DNA of 64,000 nucleotides from Kitasatospora sp. CB01950 (lineage in GTDB: Bacteria > Actinomycetota > Actinomycetes > Streptomycetales > Streptomycetaceae), in the NCBI RefSeq assembly GCF_001905465.1, contig NZ_LISX01000013.1, positions 97,482 through 161,481 of the forward strand, read 5' to 3'. A program made the translations under genes and the position numbers. Positions 1-7,883 of this stretch are shown here, piece by piece (position 1 is the stretch's first letter; the number at the start of each line of letters is the position of its first letter). The notes under the pieces were generated by a model. That model saw nothing but the letters and a program-made list of their open reading frames with translations, did not search any database and was not told the DNA's origin.

Positions 1-148
1 TCGGCCTGCGGGTCATGAGGGTTCGCCGCACACAGGTGCCGATGGTGGGCGTCCGGCCGGGCACGAGGGTGCGCCGCATCGGCCGGATGCTGATGCGGGT
101 CGGCCTGCGGGTCATGAGGGTTCGCCGCACACAGGTGCCGATGGTGGC
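1..148 (+). repeat. 99-bp period direct repeat inside the toxin gene
   Basis: About 48 bases starting at position 1 recur at 100-147, identical over the block that encodes RPAGHEGSPHTGADGG. The 99-bp period keeps the reading frame (33 codons), consistent with in-frame expansion of the toxin's disordered region. Confidence 0.85.
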
Positions 149-3100
149 CGCCCGGCCGGGAATGACGGGCCGTCGCATCGGCCTGAGCACGAGCCGCGGC
201 CCGGGGACGGGCACCAGCCGCGGGTGGATCACGGGAGCCCGGCGCCCGGGCCGGTGCGCGGGGGCGACTCGCCGTCGGGTCCGTCGCACGGGGCTGACGG
301 CGGCCGTCCGCACGACATTCCTGCGCCGCGTCCCGGGGAGACGCCGCATCATGAGCGGCCGGGTGTGGCGGTGGGTGAGCCTGGGCCTTCGGGTGGGGCG
401 CCGGGTCCGCATCATGAGCGGCCGGGTGTGGCGGTGGGTGAGCCTGGGCCTTCGGGTGCGGCACTCGGTCCGCACCACGAGCAGGGTTCGGACGGGACGC
501 AGCACGACGGTTCGGGCGGCAGTGGCATGCGACCGCCCGTCGGGTCCCCCGCCATGGCTGGGGGTGCGCCCCCGTTCCGGGGTGGCGAGCAGCGGAGCGA
601 CTCCGACTCCTCGACGCACAGTCAGGTTCCGCCGCGTCTGGACGTGGCCGGTCTCGGCGGGACGGCCACCGCTCCGCCGCCCCACGTGGGCACCGACCAG
701 CGGCCGGGTGCCGGCGGCACCACGACGACCGGTCCGGACGGCACCGGCCCCGTGAGCGGGGGAGGTGTCGCGGGTAGCGGCATGCCGATGGGGGGCGGCG
801 GGATGCCGACCGGCGGGGGTGCGCCGACCGGCGGCGCTCCGGCCGGCGGGGGCGGCGCGGGCCGTCCGACGTCCGGGCCGGGCACCACCCCGACGGTGCC
901 GGGACAGGGCCACGGCCCCGACCGCCAAGGCCAACAGCCCACCGGAAACTCGACGTTCACGCCGCGCCCGGCGGCCGACCGCCCCGACACGAGCCGCCCC
1001 GGCGGCGGCCCGGACGGCGCTCGGCCGAACACGGGACGGCCGAACACGGGACGGCCGGACACGGCACGGCCTGATGCGGCACGCCCGGGCACGGGTCGCC
1101 CGGAGGGCGGGCGTCCTGATTCGGCGCGCCCCGACGGCGGACGTCCGGACTCAACTCGCCCGGAAACAGCACGGCCTGACAGCTCGCGTCCCGATCCAGG
1201 CCGTCCCGAAGGTGGGCGTCCTGACGGTGCGCGGCCGGATGGTGGTCGCCCCGACCAGGCGCGTCCTGATTCGGCGCGGCCGGATGGTGCACGTCCTGAT
1301 TCGGCTCGCCCGGACGGTGGGCGTCCTGACGCTGCCCGCCCGGACGGTAGCCACCCCGCCGGTGGGCGTCCTGACACGGCGCGGCCGGACGGTTCGCGTC
1401 CCGATGGTGGGCGTCCTGATTCGGCTCGCCCGGACGGTGGGCAGCCGGGCGCGGCCCGCCCTGACGGCAACCACTCCGACTCGCCGCGGCCGGACGGTTC
1501 GCGGTCCGACTCGCCGCACCCGGACGGCGGGCGTCCTGACGCTGCCCGCCCGGACGGTAGCCACTCCGACGGTGGGCATCCGGACTCAACTCGCCCGGAT
1601 GGTGGGCGTCCTGACGCTGCCCGCCCCGATGGCAACCACTCCGACACGGCGCGGCCGGATTCGAGTCGTCCGGACTCGGCGAACCCCGACGGCGCACGTC
1701 CCGACGCCGATCACCGTCCTGACGGCCACCGCCCCGAGACCGACCACCAGTCCGATGCCGATCACCGACCCGATGGCGAGGGTCCCGGCGGCGATCACCA
1801 GGCCGACGCCGACCACCGCCCCGACGCGGACAATTCGCACCAGGACGCCGCGCCCGACGGACACAGTCCGCGGCCGGACGGCGGGCTCGCGGACAGTCGG
1901 CCGTACGACACGCCGGGCGGGCTGGATCGGCCGGATCCGCAACATCAGGCGGATCTGGAGAGCCGGGTGCCGCGGAATCCGGACGGGACGCCGCAGCGGC
2001 ATCCGGATCCGAACGGGGACTGGCCGGGGGCGGTCAACGGGGACGGGCACCGGGCGCCGGGGCGGGACAACAACTGCCTCGACGTGGCGCTGTCGACGGC
2101 GGACACCTACAGCGGCAATCCGACGGCCGCCGCGCCGCGCCGGGACGGCGGGCCGGAGGGTGAGCGGGGCGGCCGGGACCGGGCGGAGAACCAGCTCGGC
2201 GCGCCGTTCCGGGACATGGGCAACGGGGATCCGGCGTTCCGTCGGGTCGAGGACCAGTTGCGCAACGACGGGCACGGTTCGCAGGCGGTGATCATCACGC
2301 AGGACGCCGACGGGCGCGCCCACGCGTGGAACGTCGTCAACCACGACGGCAAGATCACCTACCTGGACAACCAGACCGGCCAGCGCAGCGACAAGCCGCT
2401 GCACAACGGTGACCACGGCGTGTTCGCGATCACCCTCGACCCGGACCGCCACCCCACCAACGACCACCCCACCAACAACCACCCCACCAACGACCCGCCG
2501 AAGAACGACCATTCGACCACCGACCGCCCGACCACCGACCACGACAGGACGGACCGGCGGCCGGAGGACCCGGCGGGCAAGAACAAGGCGGAGGACGAGC
2601 ACGAGGACGGGGCGGCCAAGAAGAAGTCGAAGCACGACGGGGACGGGAACGGGAACGCCGAAGCGGGCCCGTCGCACAGCAACCCGGACGGCGACACGCC
2701 GAAGACCGACAAGGAGGTCGTCGACGAGCGCCGGAAGAACGACCCCGACCACCCGATCCACGAGCCGGCCCGCAGCGACGAGCACCTCGACCCGAAGGAA
2801 GGGACGAAGGACAAGCTCTACGGCGTCGAGCCGGACGCCAACCAGCAGAAGCTGCGCGACACCAACGACGTCCGCCAGCTCGACATGGAGAACGTCTACA
2901 ACCGCCTGAACGAGTGGGCGGAGAACGGCGAACTCGGCGACGTGCTCGACAAGAGCAAGGCCGGCAACCCGAAGACGTTCAACCGCAAGGCGCTCGAGGA
3001 CGCGCTGCCCGGGTTCAAGGACATGGACCCGGGTGAGCAGGGCGCCGCGGTCGCCGCCATGGGCCGGATGAGCGACGAATTCCACAAGAACCACGGCGTC

Positions 3101-3781
3101 GGCGCCAGCCCCGAGCCGATGTCGTACCCCTACAACGCCGACCCCCGGGTGCAGGGCAGCGCCCCGGGCGAGGCGGACACCTCCAGCCGCGGCGCCGTCG
3201 ACCACTCCACGTCCAAGGGCGAGGCGGGACTGAAGCAGTCCGCGAACTACAACGACCTCCGCAGCGACATCAAGGAGACGTTCGGCAAGCGCAGCATCCA
3301 GGGCGCGGTCAAGGACGCCGCGCACCGGCCGGACCTCACCGGGCGCAACTACGCGGTGATCGAGGTGTACGACCCCAGGACGAAGCAGGTCAGTTTCGTG
3401 GTGGACAGCTCGGTGCCGCCCAGCACCCCGCGCGCCGGGATCACGCCGCTGCACTCCGAGACGCACCTCGGCGGCTGGATGGACCACCTGAAGGCGACCC
3501 GCGACCAGAAGGACCAGCCGGAGGTGCTCAGCCTGTACACCGAGCGCGAGCCCTGCGGCATCGGCCCAGGTCACGCGGACTGCTCCGGCTATCTGTCGCG
3601 TGAACAGACCGGCGTGCCGGTCTACTATGCGACCGGGTACCGCAAGGGCGCGGGTGTCGACGTGGAGGTGCCCCAGGGCGAGCTGACGCCCAAGCAGAAG
3701 ATGGAGCGGGACTTCGGCGACCACGTGGCCGAGGTCGGCCGGGCCTGGATGGAGATGGAGAAGAAGCGCCAGGGCCTGTGA
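2..3781 (+). CDS. Giant polymorphic toxin, 5'-partial: disordered repeats, papain-fold domain, C-terminal deaminase-like domain
   Basis: The reading frame is open from base 2, so the N-terminus and any secretion signal lie left of the window; 1259 residues are visible. The first ~690 residues are low-complexity Gly/Pro/Asp/His-rich, dominated by RPDxx pentapeptides. A papain-fold domain (Tox-PL, glutamine-deamidase type) follows, with candidate catalytic Cys at 2075-2077 (NNCLDVA), His at 2321-2323 (AHAWN) and Asp at 2366-2368 (YLDNQTG). After a charged Lys/Asp/Glu linker, the C-terminus (about 3330-3690) carries deaminase-fold hallmarks: HSE at 3452-3460 and YTEREPCG at 3536-3559, with a second Cys at 3581 (PC-x8-C), the expected zinc-site residues. 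The family assignments rest on motifs. The closest named families are the Tox-PL and XOO_2897/YwqJ-type toxin deaminases; the exact subfamily is uncertain. It heads a co-directional cluster with three immunity/ATPase genes, 68 bp upstream of the first. Confidence 0.8.
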   Translation, partial: RPAGHEGSPHTGADGGRPAGHEGAPHRPDADAGRPAGHEGSPHTGADGGRPAGNDGPSHRPEHEPRPGDGHQPRVDHGSPAPGPVRGGDSPSGPSHGADGGRPHDIPAPRPGETPHHERPGVAVGEPGPSGGAPGPHHERPGVAVGEPGPSGAALGPHHEQGSDGTQHDGSGGSGMRPPVGSPAMAGGAPPFRGGEQRSDSDSSTHSQVPPRLDVAGLGGTATAPPPHVGTDQRPGAGGTTTTGPDGTGPVSGGGVAGSGMPMGGGGMPTGGGAPTGGAPAGGGGAGRPTSGPGTTPTVPGQGHGPDRQGQQPTGNSTFTPRPAADRPDTSRPGGGPDGARPNTGRPNTGRPDTARPDAARPGTGRPEGGRPDSARPDGGRPDSTRPETARPDSSRPDPGRPEGGRPDGARPDGGRPDQARPDSARPDGARPDSARPDGGRPDAARPDGSHPAGGRPDTARPDGSRPDGGRPDSARPDGGQPGAARPDGNHSDSPRPDGSRSDSPHPDGGRPDAARPDGSHSDGGHPDSTRPDGGRPDAARPDGNHSDTARPDSSRPDSANPDGARPDADHRPDGHRPETDHQSDADHRPDGEGPGGDHQADADHRPDADNSHQDAAPDGHSPRPDGGLADSRPYDTPGGLDRPDPQHQADLESRVPRNPDGTPQRHPDPNGDWPGAVNGDGHRAPGRDNNCLDVALSTADTYSGNPTAAAPRRDGGPEGERGGRDRAENQLGAPFRDMGNGDPAFRRVEDQLRNDGHGSQAVIITQDADGRAHAWNVVNHDGKITYLDNQTGQRSDKPLHNGDHGVFAITLDPDRHPTNDHPTNNHPTNDPPKNDHSTTDRPTTDHDRTDRRPEDPAGKNKAEDEHEDGAAKKKSKHDGDGNGNAEAGPSHSNPDGDTPKTDKEVVDERRKNDPDHPIHEPARSDEHLDPKEGTKDKLYGVEPDANQQKLRDTNDVRQLDMENVYNRLNEWAENGELGDVLDKSKAGNPKTFNRKALEDALPGFKDMDPGEQGAAVAAMGRMSDEFHKNHGVGASPEPMSYPYNADPRVQGSAPGEADTSSRGAVDHSTSKGEAGLKQSANYNDLRSDIKETFGKRSIQGAVKDAAHRPDLTGRNYAVIEVYDPRTKQVSFVVDSSVPPSTPRAGITPLHSETHLGGWMDHLKATRDQKDQPEVLSLYTEREPCGIGPGHADCSGYLSREQTGVPVYYATGYRKGAGVDVEVPQGELTPKQKMERDFGDHVAEVGRAWMEMEKKRQGL
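345..458 (+). repeat. 63-bp period direct repeat inside the toxin gene
   Basis: A 51-base block at 345-395 is repeated identically at 408-458. The 63-bp period is 21 codons, so the repeat is an in-frame duplication (HHERPGVAVGEPGPSG in each copy). Confidence 0.9.
954..1890 (+). repeat. RPDxx pentapeptide-coding 15-bp repeat tract
   Basis: About 60 consecutive 15-bp units encode RPD followed by two small residues (GA, GG, SA, TA and similar), degrading to HSD, HPD and DHRPDA variants after about 1450. The units differ at synonymous and small-residue positions, so the tract is a decayed amino-acid repeat and not recently copied DNA. It forms the long disordered stalk of the toxin. Confidence 0.9.
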
Positions 3782-3849
3782 GCCCGGGGGCCGCTCCGGC
3801 CCACCGCAGCGACGAACGACCATGAGCCAGTGAGCAAGGGAGTGGCCGG

Positions 3850-5970
3850 ATGACCGGGCGCGACGAGACGGCGGTGGCGGCGGCGATCGCCGCCGCCACC
3901 GAACGACTGCAGGGCGGCAGCCGGGGCCGGCTCCACGTGACCGGCCCGGCCGGCAGCGGCAAGAGCGCGGTGCTCGCCGGGATCGCCGAGGCGTTCCCGG
4001 ACGCCGTCGTGATCGACGCCGCCGACCGCGGCGCCGACTCCGTCGCGCAGGAACTCGTCGACCGCACCGGCGCGTTGCGGCGACGCGGCTACGGCACCCT
4101 GTCCGACCTGGAACGGGCGCTGCGCCGCGACCGGACACCCCGCACCGTGCTGCTCGCCAACACCCAGCGGGCCGGCACGCTGTCCTGCGGCGGCGGGGCC
4201 GAGCGCCTGCGGGCCGTCGTCGCCGCGCTCACCACCCCCGCCGAGGAGGGCCGGCTGCAACTGGTCGTCGAACAGGCGCAGCCCCCCGCGCCGCCCGCCG
4301 CCGAACCCACCGGGTACTGGCTGGAGGTCCTCCGACTGCCGGGCGGCACCGGCCCGGAGGAACTGGCGGCGCTGACCTCGGCCGTCCCCCCGCAGACCCT
4401 GGCCGCCCTGCGGGCGCTGGCCAACGCCCAGCTGCGCCGGGTGCCGGTGGCCGCCTGGGCCGAGCTGTGCCGGGCCGCGGACGTCCCCGTGACGGAGGCC
4501 GACCTGCTGGCGCTGCCCGCCGAGCCGCTGGTCCGGGCGGCGGACGGCACGGTCGGCCTCGAACGGCCCGCGCTGGTCGAGGAGTTGCGCTACACCCCGG
4601 CCGAGGCCGCCGCGTTCCACGCCCGGATGACGGAGCACCTGCTCGCCGCCGACCTGACCGACCCGTGGGCCGCCCGTTCGCTGCCCGGCCACGCCGTCGA
4701 GGCCGGACGCTTCGACGACCTGCTCGACGACCCGCGCGCCCTGGCGCACGTCCCGCAGGACGCGCTGGTGGAGGCCCTGCGCGTCGCGTACGCCGACGGG
4801 CAGTTCCGGTACGGCACGCACGCGGCCGCGCTGCGCTACCTCCTCGGCTACGGTCTGGCCGGCGCGCCGCACGGCGAGTGGATCGCCCGGCTCGCGCACG
4901 ACGCCCACACTCGGGGCCAGGCCGAGCGCGCCGAGGCCCTCGCCGCCGCGTGCCCCGAGCCGTTGACGTTCCGCACGGTGTGGTCCCGGTGGAGCCCCCC
5001 CGGCGCGTTCACCCCCCGCACCGAGCCCTGGCACACCGAGGAGATCGACCGGGTGTACGCCGCCGAACTCCGGGGCACGCCCGTGGCGGTCACCGAGGAC
5101 GAGGAGGAGAACGCCTTCGTCAGCGACGCCGCCACCGGCCGCCCGATCGGCGCAGCGGACGGCCGACTCACGCCCGTCGAAGCCGAGTTGACGGTCAAGG
5201 CGGGACGCGGCTACGCCACCGTCCTGGACGGCCCGGACGGCGCGCCGCTCGGACTGTTCCACCACCCCGACGCGCAGACCTGCGGTGCGGTCGGCGACCT
5301 GCTGGTGGTGGCCGGCGACCGGGGCGTCTACGCCGTCCGACCCGACGTCGAGCTGCTGCGCGACGCGCCCGAGCACCGACTCGTCCCGCTGGTCGGCCTG
5401 TTCGGCCGCCAAATGCCCCGCCGCTACGACCCGGCCGAACAGCCCGACCTCCGGCAGCTGCTCGAACAGGCATTCGGCGCAGGGAAGTTGCACCGGATCG
5501 ACACCGTCCCCGACGGCATCACCCACGGCCCGACCCGCGACCTGCTCGCCACCGTCGGCCTGCCCGCCGTCGACAGCCCCACCGGCTACTGGCTCACCCC
5601 CGACGACGGACTGCCCGCCCGCCCCTGGCCCGACGGCGTCGAACGGGCCGGCACCGGCCCCTACCACCTGCTCGGCGGCTGGCTCGGCGCCGACCTGGTG
5701 CTCGACGGCAGCGACGGCCGGGTGCTGCGGATGATGCCCGCCCACTGGCCCGCCACCACCCGCCCCCGCGACCCCCTGATCGGCACCACCCTCGAACGCT
5801 TCCTCACCATGATCGCCCTCCAGGCCCAGTACCTGACGGTCTACTGGCCCCGCGAGGCCGACAGCCTCGACCTGCTGACCGAACTCCGCACCCGCGTCGC
5901 CGGAATCGACCCCGACGCCGCCGCCACCGACAGCTGGCAGCACGTCCTCGAACCCGACACCTGGGCCTGA
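3850..5970 (+). CDS. P-loop ATPase with C-terminal SUKH-4-like immunity domain
   Basis: 706 residues. An N-terminal Walker A (GPAGSGKS, residues 32-39) marks an AAA/STAND-like NTPase. The hydrophobic strand that should carry Walker B (TVLLANTQ) has no acidic residue at the usual place, so hydrolysis may be weak or use another residue. The last ~175 residues (from about 530) resemble SUKH-4 immunity proteins: an LRQLLEQAFG helix, a GLPAV turn, then a TTLERFLTMIALQ helix and a C-terminal acidic/aromatic helix. The ATG at 3850 has AAGGGAG at 3836-3842. It follows the toxin by 68 bp and precedes the next gene by 43 bp. SUKH domains typically protect against nucleic-acid-targeting toxins, so a toxin-sensing or toxin-neutralising role is inferred. 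The middle third is not assigned. Confidence 0.75.
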   Translation: MTGRDETAVAAAIAAATERLQGGSRGRLHVTGPAGSGKSAVLAGIAEAFPDAVVIDAADRGADSVAQELVDRTGALRRRGYGTLSDLERALRRDRTPRTVLLANTQRAGTLSCGGGAERLRAVVAALTTPAEEGRLQLVVEQAQPPAPPAAEPTGYWLEVLRLPGGTGPEELAALTSAVPPQTLAALRALANAQLRRVPVAAWAELCRAADVPVTEADLLALPAEPLVRAADGTVGLERPALVEELRYTPAEAAAFHARMTEHLLAADLTDPWAARSLPGHAVEAGRFDDLLDDPRALAHVPQDALVEALRVAYADGQFRYGTHAAALRYLLGYGLAGAPHGEWIARLAHDAHTRGQAERAEALAAACPEPLTFRTVWSRWSPPGAFTPRTEPWHTEEIDRVYAAELRGTPVAVTEDEEENAFVSDAATGRPIGAADGRLTPVEAELTVKAGRGYATVLDGPDGAPLGLFHHPDAQTCGAVGDLLVVAGDRGVYAVRPDVELLRDAPEHRLVPLVGLFGRQMPRRYDPAEQPDLRQLLEQAFGAGKLHRIDTVPDGITHGPTRDLLATVGLPAVDSPTGYWLTPDDGLPARPWPDGVERAGTGPYHLLGGWLGADLVLDGSDGRVLRMMPAHWPATTRPRDPLIGTTLERFLTMIALQAQYLTVYWPREADSLDLLTELRTRVAGIDPDAAATDSWQHVLEPDTWA

Positions 5971-6013
5971 GCCTCCCCGCCGCCTCCCCTCCCCCCGACC
6001 GGAGAGACCCGAA

Positions 6014-7825
6014 GTGACCGACACCACCGTCGCCCACCAGCCCCACCCCCACCTCGGCGGCCGGGCGGCAGCGCTGCGCACCCTGGCGGCCTGGCGGGCC
6101 GGCACGGCCGACGCACCGCGCACGGTGCTGATCACCGGCGACAGCGGCAGCGGCCGCACCCGGCTGCTGACCGCCTTCCTGATGCTCAGCGACCCCGCCC
6201 ACCGCGACCGCCTCGACCTCGCCGCCCTCGACCCGGCCACCGTCCCGCCCGCCGACCTCCCCGCACCGCCCGTCCTCGACGCCACCGGCCTCACCGCCGT
6301 CCAACTGCGCTGGCTGCTCGCCGACACCTTCGCCCCCGGCACCGACCGGGCCGAGCGGCTGCCCGCCGTGCTCGCCGGACTCGGCACCCCCGAGCAGCCG
6401 CAGGCCGTGGTCGTCGCCGACATCGACCGGGCCGGCCTGCTCACCGGCACCGACGAGCCCGCCAGAGTCACCACCGAGGTGCTGCTGCCCCTCGCCCTCA
6501 ACCCCGGCGTCCGCCTGCTCGCCGACCTGCCCCGCGCCGAGGCCGAACGCCTCGCCGGCGACGTCCCCGCCGACCAGCTGCAGATCCTCGACCTCGACCG
6601 GGACCCCTGGCGCGACCCCGACGCCCTGCTCCGACAGGCCGAACTCGCCCTCCCCGAACCCACCGTGGCCCGCCAGCTCGCCGCCGTCGCCGACACCCCG
6701 CTGGTGGTCCGACTGGCCGGCTGGTCCGTCCAGGCCCGCCCCGGCAGCCCGCTGCCGCTGCCCCGCAGCGCCGGCGACGCCCTCGACCTGCACGCCGAAC
6801 GCTGCGGCAGCGACGAACTCACCCTGCGCCGCCTGCTCGCCCCCCTCGCCCTCGCCGGCCCCGGCCAACCCCTCCCGTTCGACCTGTGGGCCCCCGTCGC
6901 CTCCGCCGTCGCCGGCAAGGACCTCGGCCCCGCCCTGGCCGGCGGACGCGACCTGCTGCTGCCGTTCTTCGACCTCGCCACCACCGGCGACGGCACACCC
7001 GGCGCCCGCATCGTCCACCCCGCCGTCGCCGACGAGATCCGCGAACGCCTCGGCCGCACCGCCCGCGAAGTCCACCGCCGCATCGCCACCGCCCTGCTCG
7101 CCACCCTCCCCGGCGACACCCCCCGACGCTGGGCCGACGCCACCGGCTACCTCCGCGAGCAACTCCCCGGACACGCCCTGCACGGCGGCCTGCTCGACGG
7201 ACTCCTCACCGACCCCGGCTTCCTGCTGCACGCCGAACAGCACCGCCTGCGCGCCGCCGTCGACCTCCTCGCCGCCGAAGGCACCCCGCTGCCGCCGCTC
7301 GGCCGCACCTGGCTGCGCCTCGCCCCGCTCTTCGCCCGCCAGGAACTCGGCGTCGAACTGCGCGCCGCGCTGCTCGACCACGCCGCCCGCCAGGACGGCC
7401 TCCCCGGCCTCGACACCACCGGCCTCGACGTGCCCTGGCGCACCCTGTGGGCCCGCCCGCTCACCGGCGTCGGCGCCGTCACCGCCGCCGTCCGGCCCGA
7501 CGGCGGCCAGCTGCTGATCGCCCACCGACCCGGCCAGGAACCGGAGTTGGCGGCCTACGACGCCCGCACCGGCGAGATCGACCACACCGACCCCGAGCGG
7601 CTCGCCCGCCCCGACGGCGACCAGCGCGCCGCCGGCGCCCTCGCGCTCTCCACCGGCAGCGACTACGTCCGGCTCTGGCAGCGCAACCCCGACGGCACCG
7701 TCACCGGGCCGATCGCCGCGTTCCTGTCCGCCGCACCCCTGGCCGGCGCCGACCTCACCACCGACGGGCTGCTGCTGATCGCCGACGCCCACGGCGTCGC
7801 CGCGCTGCAACCGGCCGGACAGTGA
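6014..7825 (+). CDS. Degenerate STAND-like P-loop protein with beta-rich tail
   Basis: 603 residues from a GTG with GGAGAG at 6001-6006. The Walker A position reads GDSGSGRT (residues 42-49): the invariant lysine is arginine, so ATP binding or hydrolysis may be lost or altered. A plausible Walker B strand (QAVVVADID) keeps its Asp. A helical middle region of winged-helix/TPR character is followed by about 110 C-terminal residues with the rhythm of WD/beta-propeller blades (GGQLLIAHRPG, SDYVRLWQRN, TDGLLLIADAHG), too few for a complete propeller. It resembles the preceding ATPase in layout but has no recognisable SUKH tail. It sits between the two SUKH-bearing genes (43 and 58 bp gaps), consistent with one operon. 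The function is inferred from context only. Confidence 0.65.
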   Translation: MTDTTVAHQPHPHLGGRAAALRTLAAWRAGTADAPRTVLITGDSGSGRTRLLTAFLMLSDPAHRDRLDLAALDPATVPPADLPAPPVLDATGLTAVQLRWLLADTFAPGTDRAERLPAVLAGLGTPEQPQAVVVADIDRAGLLTGTDEPARVTTEVLLPLALNPGVRLLADLPRAEAERLAGDVPADQLQILDLDRDPWRDPDALLRQAELALPEPTVARQLAAVADTPLVVRLAGWSVQARPGSPLPLPRSAGDALDLHAERCGSDELTLRRLLAPLALAGPGQPLPFDLWAPVASAVAGKDLGPALAGGRDLLLPFFDLATTGDGTPGARIVHPAVADEIRERLGRTAREVHRRIATALLATLPGDTPRRWADATGYLREQLPGHALHGGLLDGLLTDPGFLLHAEQHRLRAAVDLLAAEGTPLPPLGRTWLRLAPLFARQELGVELRAALLDHAARQDGLPGLDTTGLDVPWRTLWARPLTGVGAVTAAVRPDGGQLLIAHRPGQEPELAAYDARTGEIDHTDPERLARPDGDQRAAGALALSTGSDYVRLWQRNPDGTVTGPIAAFLSAAPLAGADLTTDGLLLIADAHGVAALQPAGQ

Positions 7826-7883
7826 CCGGAACCCGTCCATTACTGTGAACACCGACCAACCGGCCCCGAAGGAGAACGACCGC

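Noticed and set aside
954..1890. RPD tract considered as minisatellite or CRISPR DNA
   Set aside because: Unit sequences vary while the encoded pentapeptide is kept in frame, so it is a protein repeat.
1586..4138. An 850-codon minus-strand frame opposite the toxin
   Set aside because: The composition (R/V/G/A) mirrors the codons of the toxin's repeat tract; no recognisable motif and no plausible start.
3625..7143. A very long minus-strand open frame (over 1100 codons) opposite the ATPase genes
   Set aside because: It is the antisense shadow of high-GC genes: low-complexity Gly/Val/Arg composition, no domain, no ribosome binding site. The plus-strand genes explain the region.
7845..7883. GTG at 7845 as start of the immunity fusion
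   Set aside because: No ribosome binding site; the GTG at 7884 has GAAGGAG at ideal spacing and fits the YrhB N-terminus.
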